Shown: positions 33,592 to 40,669 of the stretch, piece by piece
Numbering within the stretch: position 1 is the stretch's first letter
How the letters are laid out: each line of letters starts with the position of its first letter
DNA from: Haloechinothrix aidingensis
GTDB taxonomy: Bacteria > Actinomycetota > Actinomycetes > Mycobacteriales > Pseudonocardiaceae
Length of the DNA: 64,000 bases
NCBI RefSeq assembly: GCF_013450155.1
Contig: NZ_JACCKD010000004.1
Span: 310,001 to 374,000 of the forward strand
Reading direction: 5' to 3'
The notes under the pieces: model-generated
The model's input: the letters and a program-made list of their open reading frames with translations, nothing else
The model's database searches: none
What the model was told of the DNA's origin: nothing
Made by a program: the position numbers and the translations under genes

Positions 33592-34599
33592 TCAGCCTGC
33601 TTGTCGTTCGGGGGCACCGGCCACGAGCGCGACGCGGCCCACGGTCTGCCCGTCCGCCAGCCGCTGCACCCCGGAGGCGACGTCGCCAAGCGGCAGCTGC
33701 TCGCTGACCACGGGAGCGACGAGGCCGTCCTCGGCCAGCCGGGTCAGCTCCTCGTGGCACTGCCGGACGGCCTGCGGGTCCTTGCTGTTGTACAGCCCCC
33801 AGTGCAGCCCGAGGATCGAGTAGTTCTTCACCAGCGCGTGGTTGAGCGCGGCCTGCTGCAACTCACCGCCTGCGAACCCGACGATGATGATGCGCCCCTC
33901 GAAGGCGATGCACTTGGTCGACCGGCGGTAGGTCTCCCCGCCGACAGGGTCGTAGACGACATCGGCGCCCCGGCCGTCCGTGGCCCGCTTGACGACGTCG
34001 ACGAAGTCCTCGTCACCGCGGTCGACGACGATATCCGCCCCGAGCGAGCGGGCCACCTCGGCCTTGGCCGGGCCGCCGACCACGCCGATGACCGTCGCGC
34101 CCGCCGCCTTGCCGAGCTGCACGGCGGCGCTGCCGACCCCACCGGCCGCGGCGTGCACGAGCAACGTCTCCCCCGGGCGCAGCTGCGCCCGGCGGTGCAG
34201 CCCGAACCAGCCGGTCTGGTACCCGATGTAGAACGAGGCAGCCTGGGCGTCGTCCAGCGCCCGCGGGGCGTGAAATGTCGTGGCCTGCTCCATCAACGCC
34301 AGCTCCGCGAAGCCGCCTGCCGGGATCGCGGCTCCGCCGATGACCCGGTCACCCGCGGAGAAGCCGGTCACCTCCGCGCCCGTGGCCACCACCTCGCCGC
34401 ACAGCTCGACGCCGGGAGTGAACGGCAGCTCGGGCTTGACCTGGTACTCGCCGCGGCACATCAGCACGTCCGGGAAGTTGGCAGCCGCTGCCCGCACCCG
34501 GACGAGCAGCTGGCTCGGCGCGGGCTGCGGGTCGGCGACCTCCTCGAGCCGCAGCACATCGGCGGGCTCGCCCAGCTCAGGGACCGTCCACGCGCGCAT
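33592..34599 (-). CDS. NADPH:quinone oxidoreductase-family MDR protein
   Basis: A 335-residue medium-chain dehydrogenase/reductase without catalytic zinc ligands: GroES-like N-domain (PGVELCGEVVATGAEV), nucleotide motif VHAAAGGVGSAAVQLGKAAG, and the SLGADIVVDRGDEDF continuation. It overlaps the SDR stop by one base (TGATG). Relatives reduce quinones or enoyl compounds with NADPH. It is probably part of the same catabolic operon as the SDR. Confidence 0.92.
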   Translation of the reverse strand: MRAWTVPELGEPADVLRLEEVADPQPAPSQLLVRVRAAAANFPDVLMCRGEYQVKPELPFTPGVELCGEVVATGAEVTGFSAGDRVIGGAAIPAGGFAELALMEQATTFHAPRALDDAQAASFYIGYQTGWFGLHRRAQLRPGETLLVHAAAGGVGSAAVQLGKAAGATVIGVVGGPAKAEVARSLGADIVVDRGDEDFVDVVKRATDGRGADVVYDPVGGETYRRSTKCIAFEGRIIIVGFAGGELQQAALNHALVKNYSILGLHWGLYNSKDPQAVRQCHEELTRLAEDGLVAPVVSEQLPLGDVASGVQRLADGQTVGRVALVAGAPERQAG

Positions 34600-35354
34600 C
34601 ACACGCCTCCCGTCTGCGTCACGCCGCCGTCGAGCACGACCGTCTGGCCCGTCATCCACGACGCCTCCGCGGAGAGCAGGAAGGCCACCGCGCTGCCGAC
34701 ATCGCCCGGCACGCCCAACCGCTTGAGCGGGTAGGCAGCCGACACCTCTTCTTCCTGCCCCTCGTACAGCGCGCTGGCGAACGCGGTCTTGACCACGGCC
34801 GGCGCGACCCCGTTGACCCGGATGTCCGGCCCGAGCTCGACGGCGAGCTCGGCGGTCAGGTGCGAGAGCATCGCCTTGCTCGCGCCGTAGAAGCCGATCC
34901 CCGGCGCCGGTTTGAGCCCGGCTACCGACGACACGTTGACGATCGAGCCGCCGTGCTCGCCCAGCCACGCGCGGTGCGCCTGCTGCACCCAGGACAGTGC
35001 GGACAGGCAGTTCACCTCCACGATCTTGCGCGCAGCGTCGAGCTCGAGGTCGACGAGCGGCCCGTAGACAGGGTTGATGCCCGCGTTGTTCACCAGCATG
35101 TCCAGGCGGCCGAACTCCCCGATGGTGCGCTCGATCGCCTCGGCCTGGTGCGCGGTGTCGTGGCTCTTGCCCGCCACCGCGATCGCGTGCTCCTTGCCAC
35201 CCAGATGGTCGACAGCCTCGTCCAGCGCATCCTGGTTGCGAGCGGTGATGCACACCCGCGCGCCGTCGGCGACCAGCTGCTCGGCGATGCCGAGGCCGAT
35301 TCCCCTGCTGGCCCCGGTAACCACGGCGACCTCGCCGCTGAACCTGCTCGTCAT
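34599..35354 (-). CDS. Short-chain dehydrogenase/reductase
   Basis: A 251-residue SDR: cofactor motif TGASRGIGLGIA, NNAG near residue 85, catalytic Ser in IVNVSSVAG, Tyr and Lys in FYGASKAML, and the C-terminal GQTVVLDGGV. The ATG at 35354 has AGGAG upstream. It is first in a two-gene operon with the quinone-oxidoreductase-like gene. A 14-bp dyad stands 100 bp upstream. Confidence 0.93.
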   Translation of the reverse strand: MTSRFSGEVAVVTGASRGIGLGIAEQLVADGARVCITARNQDALDEAVDHLGGKEHAIAVAGKSHDTAHQAEAIERTIGEFGRLDMLVNNAGINPVYGPLVDLELDAARKIVEVNCLSALSWVQQAHRAWLGEHGGSIVNVSSVAGLKPAPGIGFYGASKAMLSHLTAELAVELGPDIRVNGVAPAVVKTAFASALYEGQEEEVSAAYPLKRLGVPGDVGSAVAFLLSAEASWMTGQTVVLDGGVTQTGGV

Positions 35355-35454
35355 GGAACGCTCCTTCCTCGGCGGCGTGCCGGACAACCGCCCGGTGGGC
35401 ACGGTGACCACGATGATCTGCCCCTGCGTCGGTCCCGCGCCGTCAGCGACGTAC

Positions 35455-35468
35455 TAAGCGGTTGCTTA
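35455..35468. promoter_or_regulatory. Dyad TAAGC-GGTT-GCTTA upstream of the SDR operon
   Basis: Perfect 5-bp arms with a 4-bp spacer, of the form seen at TetR-regulated lipid/redox operons in actinobacteria. It lies about 100 bp before the SDR ATG. The regulator is not identified here. Confidence 0.45.
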
Positions 35469-35639
35469 TCCGCGAGACGCCAGCTTCCCGCGCTCCGGAC
35501 GTGTTCGTCAACATACCCGGGACACGACGGCACGTGAGTCAAATCACACATCGCGACGGTGTCCTGGCGCTACCGGGTCTCGCCGCCACGGCCTCGTTCC
35601 GCGGTGGGCAACCGCTGTACTACCATGCGGTCGCCTGTC

Positions 35640-35667
35640 GAGCGCGTGGCGCGAGGCCCACGCGCTC
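35640..35667 (+). other. Hairpin upstream of the ImmA-like gene
   Basis: A perfect 10-bp stem (GAGCGCGTGG / CCACGCGCTC) with an 8-nt loop ends 15 bp before the earliest possible start of the peptidase gene. It is a 5'-leader structure or a terminator of an unseen upstream transcript. Confidence 0.5.
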
Positions 35668-35715
35668 CCCGTATCGACGACCGTGGCACCAACCTCCCGA
35701 AAGATCGTGGCCATC

Positions 35716-36282
35716 ATGCTCCGGAGGCGCTCGAGCGCAGACGACAGTAGGCGGTCCGGTCGGCCGAGCCTGCGCAGGCGCTGCCAGCAGCACGTCCAGG
35801 CACTTGGCCTGCCGCGCGCAGGCAGGCTGACCGTGCGCGCGGTCTGCGACCGCGTCAGTGAGCATCGCGGGCGCCCCATTCACCTCGTCCCCCTCGAGCT
35901 GAGCACCGTGGCCGATGCCCTGTGGGTCGCCTCCGCGACGGACGATCACATCGTGTTCGAGTCGCGCCTGACTCCGGTGCATCAGCATCAGGTGATCCTG
36001 CACGAGCTCGGGCACATCATCTGCGGGCACGCGGCCAACTCGGATGCCGCGCTCGAGACGCTCCGCCTGCTCATGCCCTCGCTGGATCCCGCTCGCGCGC
36101 GCAGCGTCCTCGGCAGGGAGCACGCGGACTCCGGCTGCGAACTGGAAGCCGAGCTGGTCGGCTCGCTTCTCGCGCAGCGCGTCTCCTCGTGGACCGCCCA
36201 GCAGCACTACACCGTTCCCCCGCAAGCACGCGAGCTCGCAGCCCGGCTGTCCGCGCTCATGGAAACGCCTCGCGAACCATGA
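35716..36282 (+). CDS. ImmA/IrrE-like putative metallopeptidase
   Basis: A protein of about 188 residues. A basic N-terminus is followed by a small domain with the zinc-peptidase motif HQVILHELGHIICGH (HELGH). Length and the Arg-rich start match the actinomycete ImmA/IrrE-type proteins usually annotated as a regulatory toxin or peptidase. The ATG at 35716 is preferred, but GTG 35683 in the same frame is possible; neither has a good ribosome site. It ends in a 4-bp overlap with the DUF6545 membrane gene, so the two are co-translated. In other systems ImmA cleaves an XRE repressor; no XRE gene adjoins it here. Confidence 0.8.
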   Translation: MLRRRSSADDSRRSGRPSLRRRCQQHVQALGLPRAGRLTVRAVCDRVSEHRGRPIHLVPLELSTVADALWVASATDDHIVFESRLTPVHQHQVILHELGHIICGHAANSDAALETLRLLMPSLDPARARSVLGREHADSGCELEAELVGSLLAQRVSSWTAQQHYTVPPQARELAARLSALMETPREP

Positions 36283-37493
36283 CCGCGGCCGTGTACGCGC
36301 TGTGCGTCGGTGTGACCGCCGTCGCGCTGCTGTACCGGGCGCGGGCGCTGCGCACCGACCGCTCGCCTGCGCAGGTCGCCCTCACCGGGGTGTTCTTCTT
36401 CTCCCTGTGTATCTGGGTGGTGGTCCTGCCGGGGCTCTGGAGGTTCCTCGGCGAGACCGTCGGGCTGGCCAACCTGTCCGGGCTGCTGTCGCATATCGCC
36501 GTGATGCTGGTGACCGCCTGCCAGCAGATCGTCCTGCTGCACCTCAGCCACGACCGTGACGTCGCGTGGCGCAAGGCCGCGCCACGCTTGATCGCTATCG
36601 GGCTGGTCATCGGCACGATGGTCGGGCTGTTCGCGCGAGCGATCGGCAGGCTCGGCGAGCACCCCACCGACTTCGCCGTGACGACCGCGGCGAGCAACCC
36701 CGCCTACCTGGCCGTGTACCTTGCGGCCTTCGGTGCCGCGCAGGCCGAGGTGGCGCGGCTGTGCAGGCGGTACCGTGCGGTCGCACCGACGGCATGGCTG
36801 CGCCGCAGCCTCGGGCTGATCATCGTCAGCATCGGGCTGCTGTGGATCTACGTTCTCGGCAGGCTGGCCGGCATCGTCGCCGGGTTCGTCGGCGCCACCG
36901 GGCACGCGTGGGAGCCCGTCACGCTGGTGGCCGTGGTCGCCGGGAGCACCCTGCACCTGTTCGGCTGGCTGCTCCCGGACCTGGGCCCGCAGCTGTCCCG
37001 GCTGTGGGCCCGGCTCGACCGCCCGCGCGCGTACCGCGCGCTCCTCCCGCTGCACAGCGCGCTCACCAGGCACGTCCCCACGGTCGTGTTGCGCGACTCC
37101 GTGGCCGTCGCCCGCGACCGCCGCGCCGACCTGCGGCTCCGGCTCTACCGGTTGATCATCGAGATCCGGGACGCGCAGTGGGCGCTGCGCGAGTGGATGT
37201 CCACCGACACGCGGCGCGCGGCGGAGCGGGACGCCGGTGATCGCGGGCTCACCGGCGAGGACCGCGACGCGGCGATCGAGGCCGCGATGCTCGCCGGCGC
37301 GCTGCGCGCGAAGGCTCACGGACAGCGGCCCGAGCACCCCGTCGACACGCCCCGCGTGGGCGAGCCCGAGGATCTCGCGGCCGAGCTGGCGTACCACCGC
37401 GCGCTGGCACGGCACTTCGGCAGGCTGCACGCGGCACCGGCCGAGCCGACCGGCGAGCCCGCCCGCGCCGCGGGCGAGACGACCGGCGGGTAG
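36279..37493 (+). CDS. DUF6545 (MAB_1171c-type) membrane protein
   Basis: A 404-residue protein: seven or so membrane helices in the first 235 residues, then a cytoplasmic helical domain with the family block RADLRLRLYRLIIEIRDAQW and an Ala/Arg-rich tail. Such proteins are called putative transporters but have no proven function. It starts in the stop codon of the ImmA-like gene and is followed by a P450 about 108 bp later. The three genes probably form one pathway. Confidence 0.82.
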   Translation: MTAAVYALCVGVTAVALLYRARALRTDRSPAQVALTGVFFFSLCIWVVVLPGLWRFLGETVGLANLSGLLSHIAVMLVTACQQIVLLHLSHDRDVAWRKAAPRLIAIGLVIGTMVGLFARAIGRLGEHPTDFAVTTAASNPAYLAVYLAAFGAAQAEVARLCRRYRAVAPTAWLRRSLGLIIVSIGLLWIYVLGRLAGIVAGFVGATGHAWEPVTLVAVVAGSTLHLFGWLLPDLGPQLSRLWARLDRPRAYRALLPLHSALTRHVPTVVLRDSVAVARDRRADLRLRLYRLIIEIRDAQWALREWMSTDTRRAAERDAGDRGLTGEDRDAAIEAAMLAGALRAKAHGQRPEHPVDTPRVGEPEDLAAELAYHRALARHFGRLHAAPAEPTGEPARAAGETTGG

Positions 37494-37601
37494 TACCCGG
37501 ACCTGCCGGTGGCGGGAGGACGCTATGCTGCCCGGCTGTGTCCAGCGGTGCCGCGCCGCGGGACAACACCACCCGATCCCGCCGCCCGTCCAGGAGACGT
37601 C

Positions 37602-38870
37602 GTGCCCGACCAGCCGGACCAGGCCGACCAGTCCGACCAGCCAGTCCAGCAGGACCAGCAGCACCAGCACTGCCGGCCTGGCAGCCCCGAGCCGGCACTG
37701 ACGCTCGACACCGGTTTCGTCGCCGACCCGCACGCAGCGTTGGCGCGGCTGCGCGAGACCGAGCCCGTCTGCCGCGTGCGACTTCCCGACGGCAACCAGG
37801 CCTGGCTGGCGACCAGCGACGCCGACGTGCGCTCCGCGCTGACCGACGCGCGGCTGGCGCTGGACAAGGCCCACTCGGCCGGTGACTACGCGGGCTTCGC
37901 GCTGCCCCCGGCACTGGATGCCAACCTGCTCAACCGGGACGGGTCCGCGCACGCGCGGCTGCGCCGCCTCGCCGCGGGCGCCTTCGCACCGCACCGCATC
38001 GACGCGCTCGGCGAGCGCGTGCGCGCCGTCGCCGATTCGCTGGCCCGCGATCTCGCCGCGCGCGGTGGCGGCGACCTGATCGCCGAGTTCGCCGCACCGC
38101 TGCCGCTGACGGTCATCGGCGAGCTCCTCGGTGTCCCGGAGTCCCAGCGGGAGCACTTCGCCGCACAGACCCGCCGCATGCTGGCCCCCGAGCGGCGCGA
38201 GGACCTGTCCCTGGCCGTCGCGGAGATCCATACGCTGCTGCTCGAGGTGATCGCACTGCGGCGCGACGCGCCTGCAGAGGACCTGCTGTCGGCGTGGATC
38301 GGCGCCAGCGACCGCGACGACCGGCTGGACGAGAACGAGCTCGTGTCGCTCGCCTTCCTGGTGCTGTGGGCAGGCATCGAGAACGTCACCCACCTCATCG
38401 GCAACGGCACGGTCCGGCTGCTGCGGGATCCGAAGCTGCGCGAGGCGCTCCGCGCCGATCCGGCGCGGCTACCGGGCGTCGTCGAGGAGCTGCTGCGGCT
38501 GGCCCACCCGAACACCCTGGCGATCCGCCGGTTCGCCACGACCGATCTCGACCTCGGTGGCGCCCGGATCCACGCCGGTGACACCGTCCTGCTGGCGCTC
38601 GCCGCCGCCAACCGCGACCCCGGCAGCCACCCGCACCCGGACCGGCTCGATCCCCACCGCGGGTGGTCCGCACGCCCGGCGCACCTCGCGTTCGGCCACG
38701 GGCCCCACTACTGCCTGGGTGCGGCGCTCGCACGGCTGGAGCTGGAGGTCGCTTTCGACACGCTGCTGCGCGGGCTGCCCGGCATGCGACTGGCCGTTCC
38801 CGAGACCGAGTTGCAGCGCCGCGCGTCGTTCCGCTCGTTCGACCTGGAGTCGCTGCCGGTCACGACGTAG
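37602..38870 (+). CDS. Cytochrome P450 with atypical I-helix
   Basis: A 422-residue soluble P450. The GTG at 37602 follows AGGAGA. Residues 1-23 are a Gln/Asp-rich repeat (PDQ-ADQ-SDQ). The ExxR motif is Glu296-Arg299 (VVEELLRL) and the heme loop FGHGPHYCLG has Cys371. The I-helix reads LWAGIENVTHLIGNG: the usual acid-Thr pair is Glu260-Asn261, so the proton-delivery Thr is replaced by Asn. P450s of this kind may need substrate-assisted oxygen activation. Its neighbours are the ImmA-like and DUF6545 genes. Confidence 0.92.
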   Translation: MPDQPDQADQSDQPVQQDQQHQHCRPGSPEPALTLDTGFVADPHAALARLRETEPVCRVRLPDGNQAWLATSDADVRSALTDARLALDKAHSAGDYAGFALPPALDANLLNRDGSAHARLRRLAAGAFAPHRIDALGERVRAVADSLARDLAARGGGDLIAEFAAPLPLTVIGELLGVPESQREHFAAQTRRMLAPERREDLSLAVAEIHTLLLEVIALRRDAPAEDLLSAWIGASDRDDRLDENELVSLAFLVLWAGIENVTHLIGNGTVRLLRDPKLREALRADPARLPGVVEELLRLAHPNTLAIRRFATTDLDLGGARIHAGDTVLLALAAANRDPGSHPHPDRLDPHRGWSARPAHLAFGHGPHYCLGAALARLELEVAFDTLLRGLPGMRLAVPETELQRRASFRSFDLESLPVTT

Positions 38871-38926
38871 GTCGCCGGACCTCCCGGCAGCCACGGCGCG
38901 GCATGCCGGGGCGATAGGCTCCAACC

Positions 38927-39637
38927 ATGTCCGACCGACTCTACTTCCGCCAGCTGCTGTCCGGCCGTGACTTCGCCGTGGGCGATCCCGTCGCCACCCA
39001 GATGCTCAACTTCGCGTACCTGATCGGCGACCGTGAGACCCGCGAGGCGGTCGTCATCGACCCCGCCTACGCCGTCGGTGACCTGCTCGACGTGCTCGCC
39101 GCCGACGACATGCGGCTGGTCGGCGTGCTCGGCACCCACCACCACCCCGACCACGTCGGCGGCAGCATGATGGGCTTCCAGCTGCCCGGGCTGGCCGAGC
39201 TGCTGGCGCGCCAGCAGGTTCCGGTGCACGTCAACCGGGATGAGCTGGACTGGGTGCAGCGGGTGACCGGCCTGTCGACCACCGATCTCACCGGGCACCA
39301 CCACGACGACACGATCGAGGTGGGCGCGATCACCATCCGGCTGCTGCACACGCCCGGCCACACTCCGGGCAGCCAGTGCTTCCTTCTCGACGACCGGCTC
39401 ATCGCGGGCGACACGCTCTTCCTCGAGGGGTGCGGGCGCACCGACTTCCCCGGCGGCGACGCCGACGCGATGTACCGCAGCCTGCAGCAGCTCGCGGGCC
39501 TCAAGGGCGACCCGGTCGTGTACCCCGGCCACCAGTACTCGACCGAGCCGTCCGCGCCGCTGTCCTCGGTCCGCGAAGGGAACTTCGTCTTCCGGCCACG
39601 GTCCCTCGAGGAATGGCGCATGATGTTCGGCGGTTGA
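38927..39637 (+). CDS. MBL-fold metallohydrolase (glyoxalase II-like)
   Basis: A 236-residue zinc hydrolase with GTHHHPDHVGG (HxHxDH), further ligands in TPGHTPGSQC and LIAGDTLFLEGCGRTDFPGG, and His in YPGHQYS. The overall pattern matches glyoxalase II/persulfide-dioxygenase-like proteins of actinobacteria. Likely substrates are thioesters of a small thiol. It stands alone between the P450 and a convergent methyltransferase. Confidence 0.9.
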   Translation: MSDRLYFRQLLSGRDFAVGDPVATQMLNFAYLIGDRETREAVVIDPAYAVGDLLDVLAADDMRLVGVLGTHHHPDHVGGSMMGFQLPGLAELLARQQVPVHVNRDELDWVQRVTGLSTTDLTGHHHDDTIEVGAITIRLLHTPGHTPGSQCFLLDDRLIAGDTLFLEGCGRTDFPGGDADAMYRSLQQLAGLKGDPVVYPGHQYSTEPSAPLSSVREGNFVFRPRSLEEWRMMFGG

Positions 39638-39703
39638 GGGGCCCGGGCGGACAGGTCGGGACCGCACCGGCACTCGCCGGGTGTGCACCTCCGGGCGCGA
39701 GCG

Positions 39704-40546
39704 TCAGGGCTTGCGGCCGACGACGGCGGTGTACTCGGCCTCGAACCGCAGCGTGCCGTCGGTGGCCGTGTTGAGCTCCTCGAGGAGACCGATGATCTCG
39801 TCACGGCAGTCGCCCCACCGGTCCTCCGCGGACAGCCGTTCGCGGACCTTGACCATCGGGCCGTAGTAGTCCTCGAAGAACGCCATGTAGTCGTCAGCGG
39901 ACGGGAACCGGAACGGGTTGGTCCCGTAGTGGAACTCCAGCTCGATGCCTGTGCCGGCGAACAGGCCGCGGACGTGGTCCTCATCGCCCCACTTGGGTGG
40001 CGGGGAGGCGAACGGCGGGGGCGCGGGCATGTAGCTGCCGATGATGCGCAGCATCCGCCCGACCTGACTGTCCGGCGTCCAGTTGATCAGGCCGATGATC
40101 CCGCCCGGTTTGCACACCCGGGCGAGCTCCCGTGCGACCACCTCGTGCCGGGGCGCGAACTGGACACCGAGCACCGAGAGCACGCGATCGAAGCGGTTGT
40201 CGCCCAACGGCAGCTCCTCGGCGTCTCCGGTGACCCACTCGACGGTCACACCCCACTCGGCGGCACGCCGGTGGGCGGCGTCGAGCAGCTCGGGTGCGAG
40301 ATCCAGGCCGGTGACGTCGGCTCCGGCCCGCGCGGCCCGCAGCGCCACGTTCCCGGTACCCGTGGCGACGTCGAGCACCTCCTGCCCGGGGGCGACCCCG
40401 ACGAGGTCGAGCAGGTGCCGTGGCGGCACGTCGTCGACGAGCTCGGCGACCTTGGCGTACTCGCCCGCGGCCCACGTCACCCGGTGCGTCTGCTTGAGCT
40501 GGGCGACGGCGGCGTCACCCGTCGGCTGCTCGGTAGGTGATGACAT
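39704..40546 (-). CDS. SAM-dependent class I methyltransferase
   Basis: A 280-residue protein with motif I VLDVATGTGNVALRAA, motif II LDLAPELLDAA and motif III/IV SVLGVQFAP, a UbiE/Methyltransf_11-type arrangement. The ATG at 40546 has GGAGG upstream. It is transcribed divergently from the NB-ARC LuxR regulator, which is the obvious candidate to control it. The substrate is unknown. Confidence 0.9.
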   Translation of the reverse strand: MSSPTEQPTGDAAVAQLKQTHRVTWAAGEYAKVAELVDDVPPRHLLDLVGVAPGQEVLDVATGTGNVALRAARAGADVTGLDLAPELLDAAHRRAAEWGVTVEWVTGDAEELPLGDNRFDRVLSVLGVQFAPRHEVVARELARVCKPGGIIGLINWTPDSQVGRMLRIIGSYMPAPPPFASPPPKWGDEDHVRGLFAGTGIELEFHYGTNPFRFPSADDYMAFFEDYYGPMVKVRERLSAEDRWGDCRDEIIGLLEELNTATDGTLRFEAEYTAVVGRKP

Positions 40547-40627
40547 GGCGGAACCTCCATGGTGTTTCCCGTTCGGCTTACGTCTCGCAGTCTGTCCCGG
40601 CAAGAACGGGCGATACATCCGTAGTCA

Positions 40628-40658
40628 CCACTGATTTGCCACTGATCCCGGTTACGGG
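40628..40658. promoter_or_regulatory. Tandem CCACTGAT repeats in the divergent promoter region
   Basis: CCACTGAT occurs at 40628-40635 and 40639-40646, 11 bp apart (one helical turn), followed by the dyad CCCG-GTTA-CGGG at 40647-40658. These lie just before the LuxR-type gene start (40670) and between it and the divergent methyltransferase. They are possible activator or repressor sites. Confidence 0.45.
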
Positions 40659-40669
40659 ACAATCACCGG

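Larger units (their letters stand above)
35355..35682. other. Divergent intergenic region (SDR and ImmA-like genes)
   Basis: About 330 bp containing the promoters of the minus-strand SDR operon and of the plus-strand peptidase cluster. It holds the TAAGC/GCTTA dyad and a hairpin, listed separately. No coding sequence is convincing. Confidence 0.5.

Noticed and set aside
37602-37670. CRISPR-like or tandem repeat array at the P450 start
   Set aside because: The GACCAG-type repeats are in frame and code for a Gln/Asp-rich protein segment; units are irregular and lack spacers.
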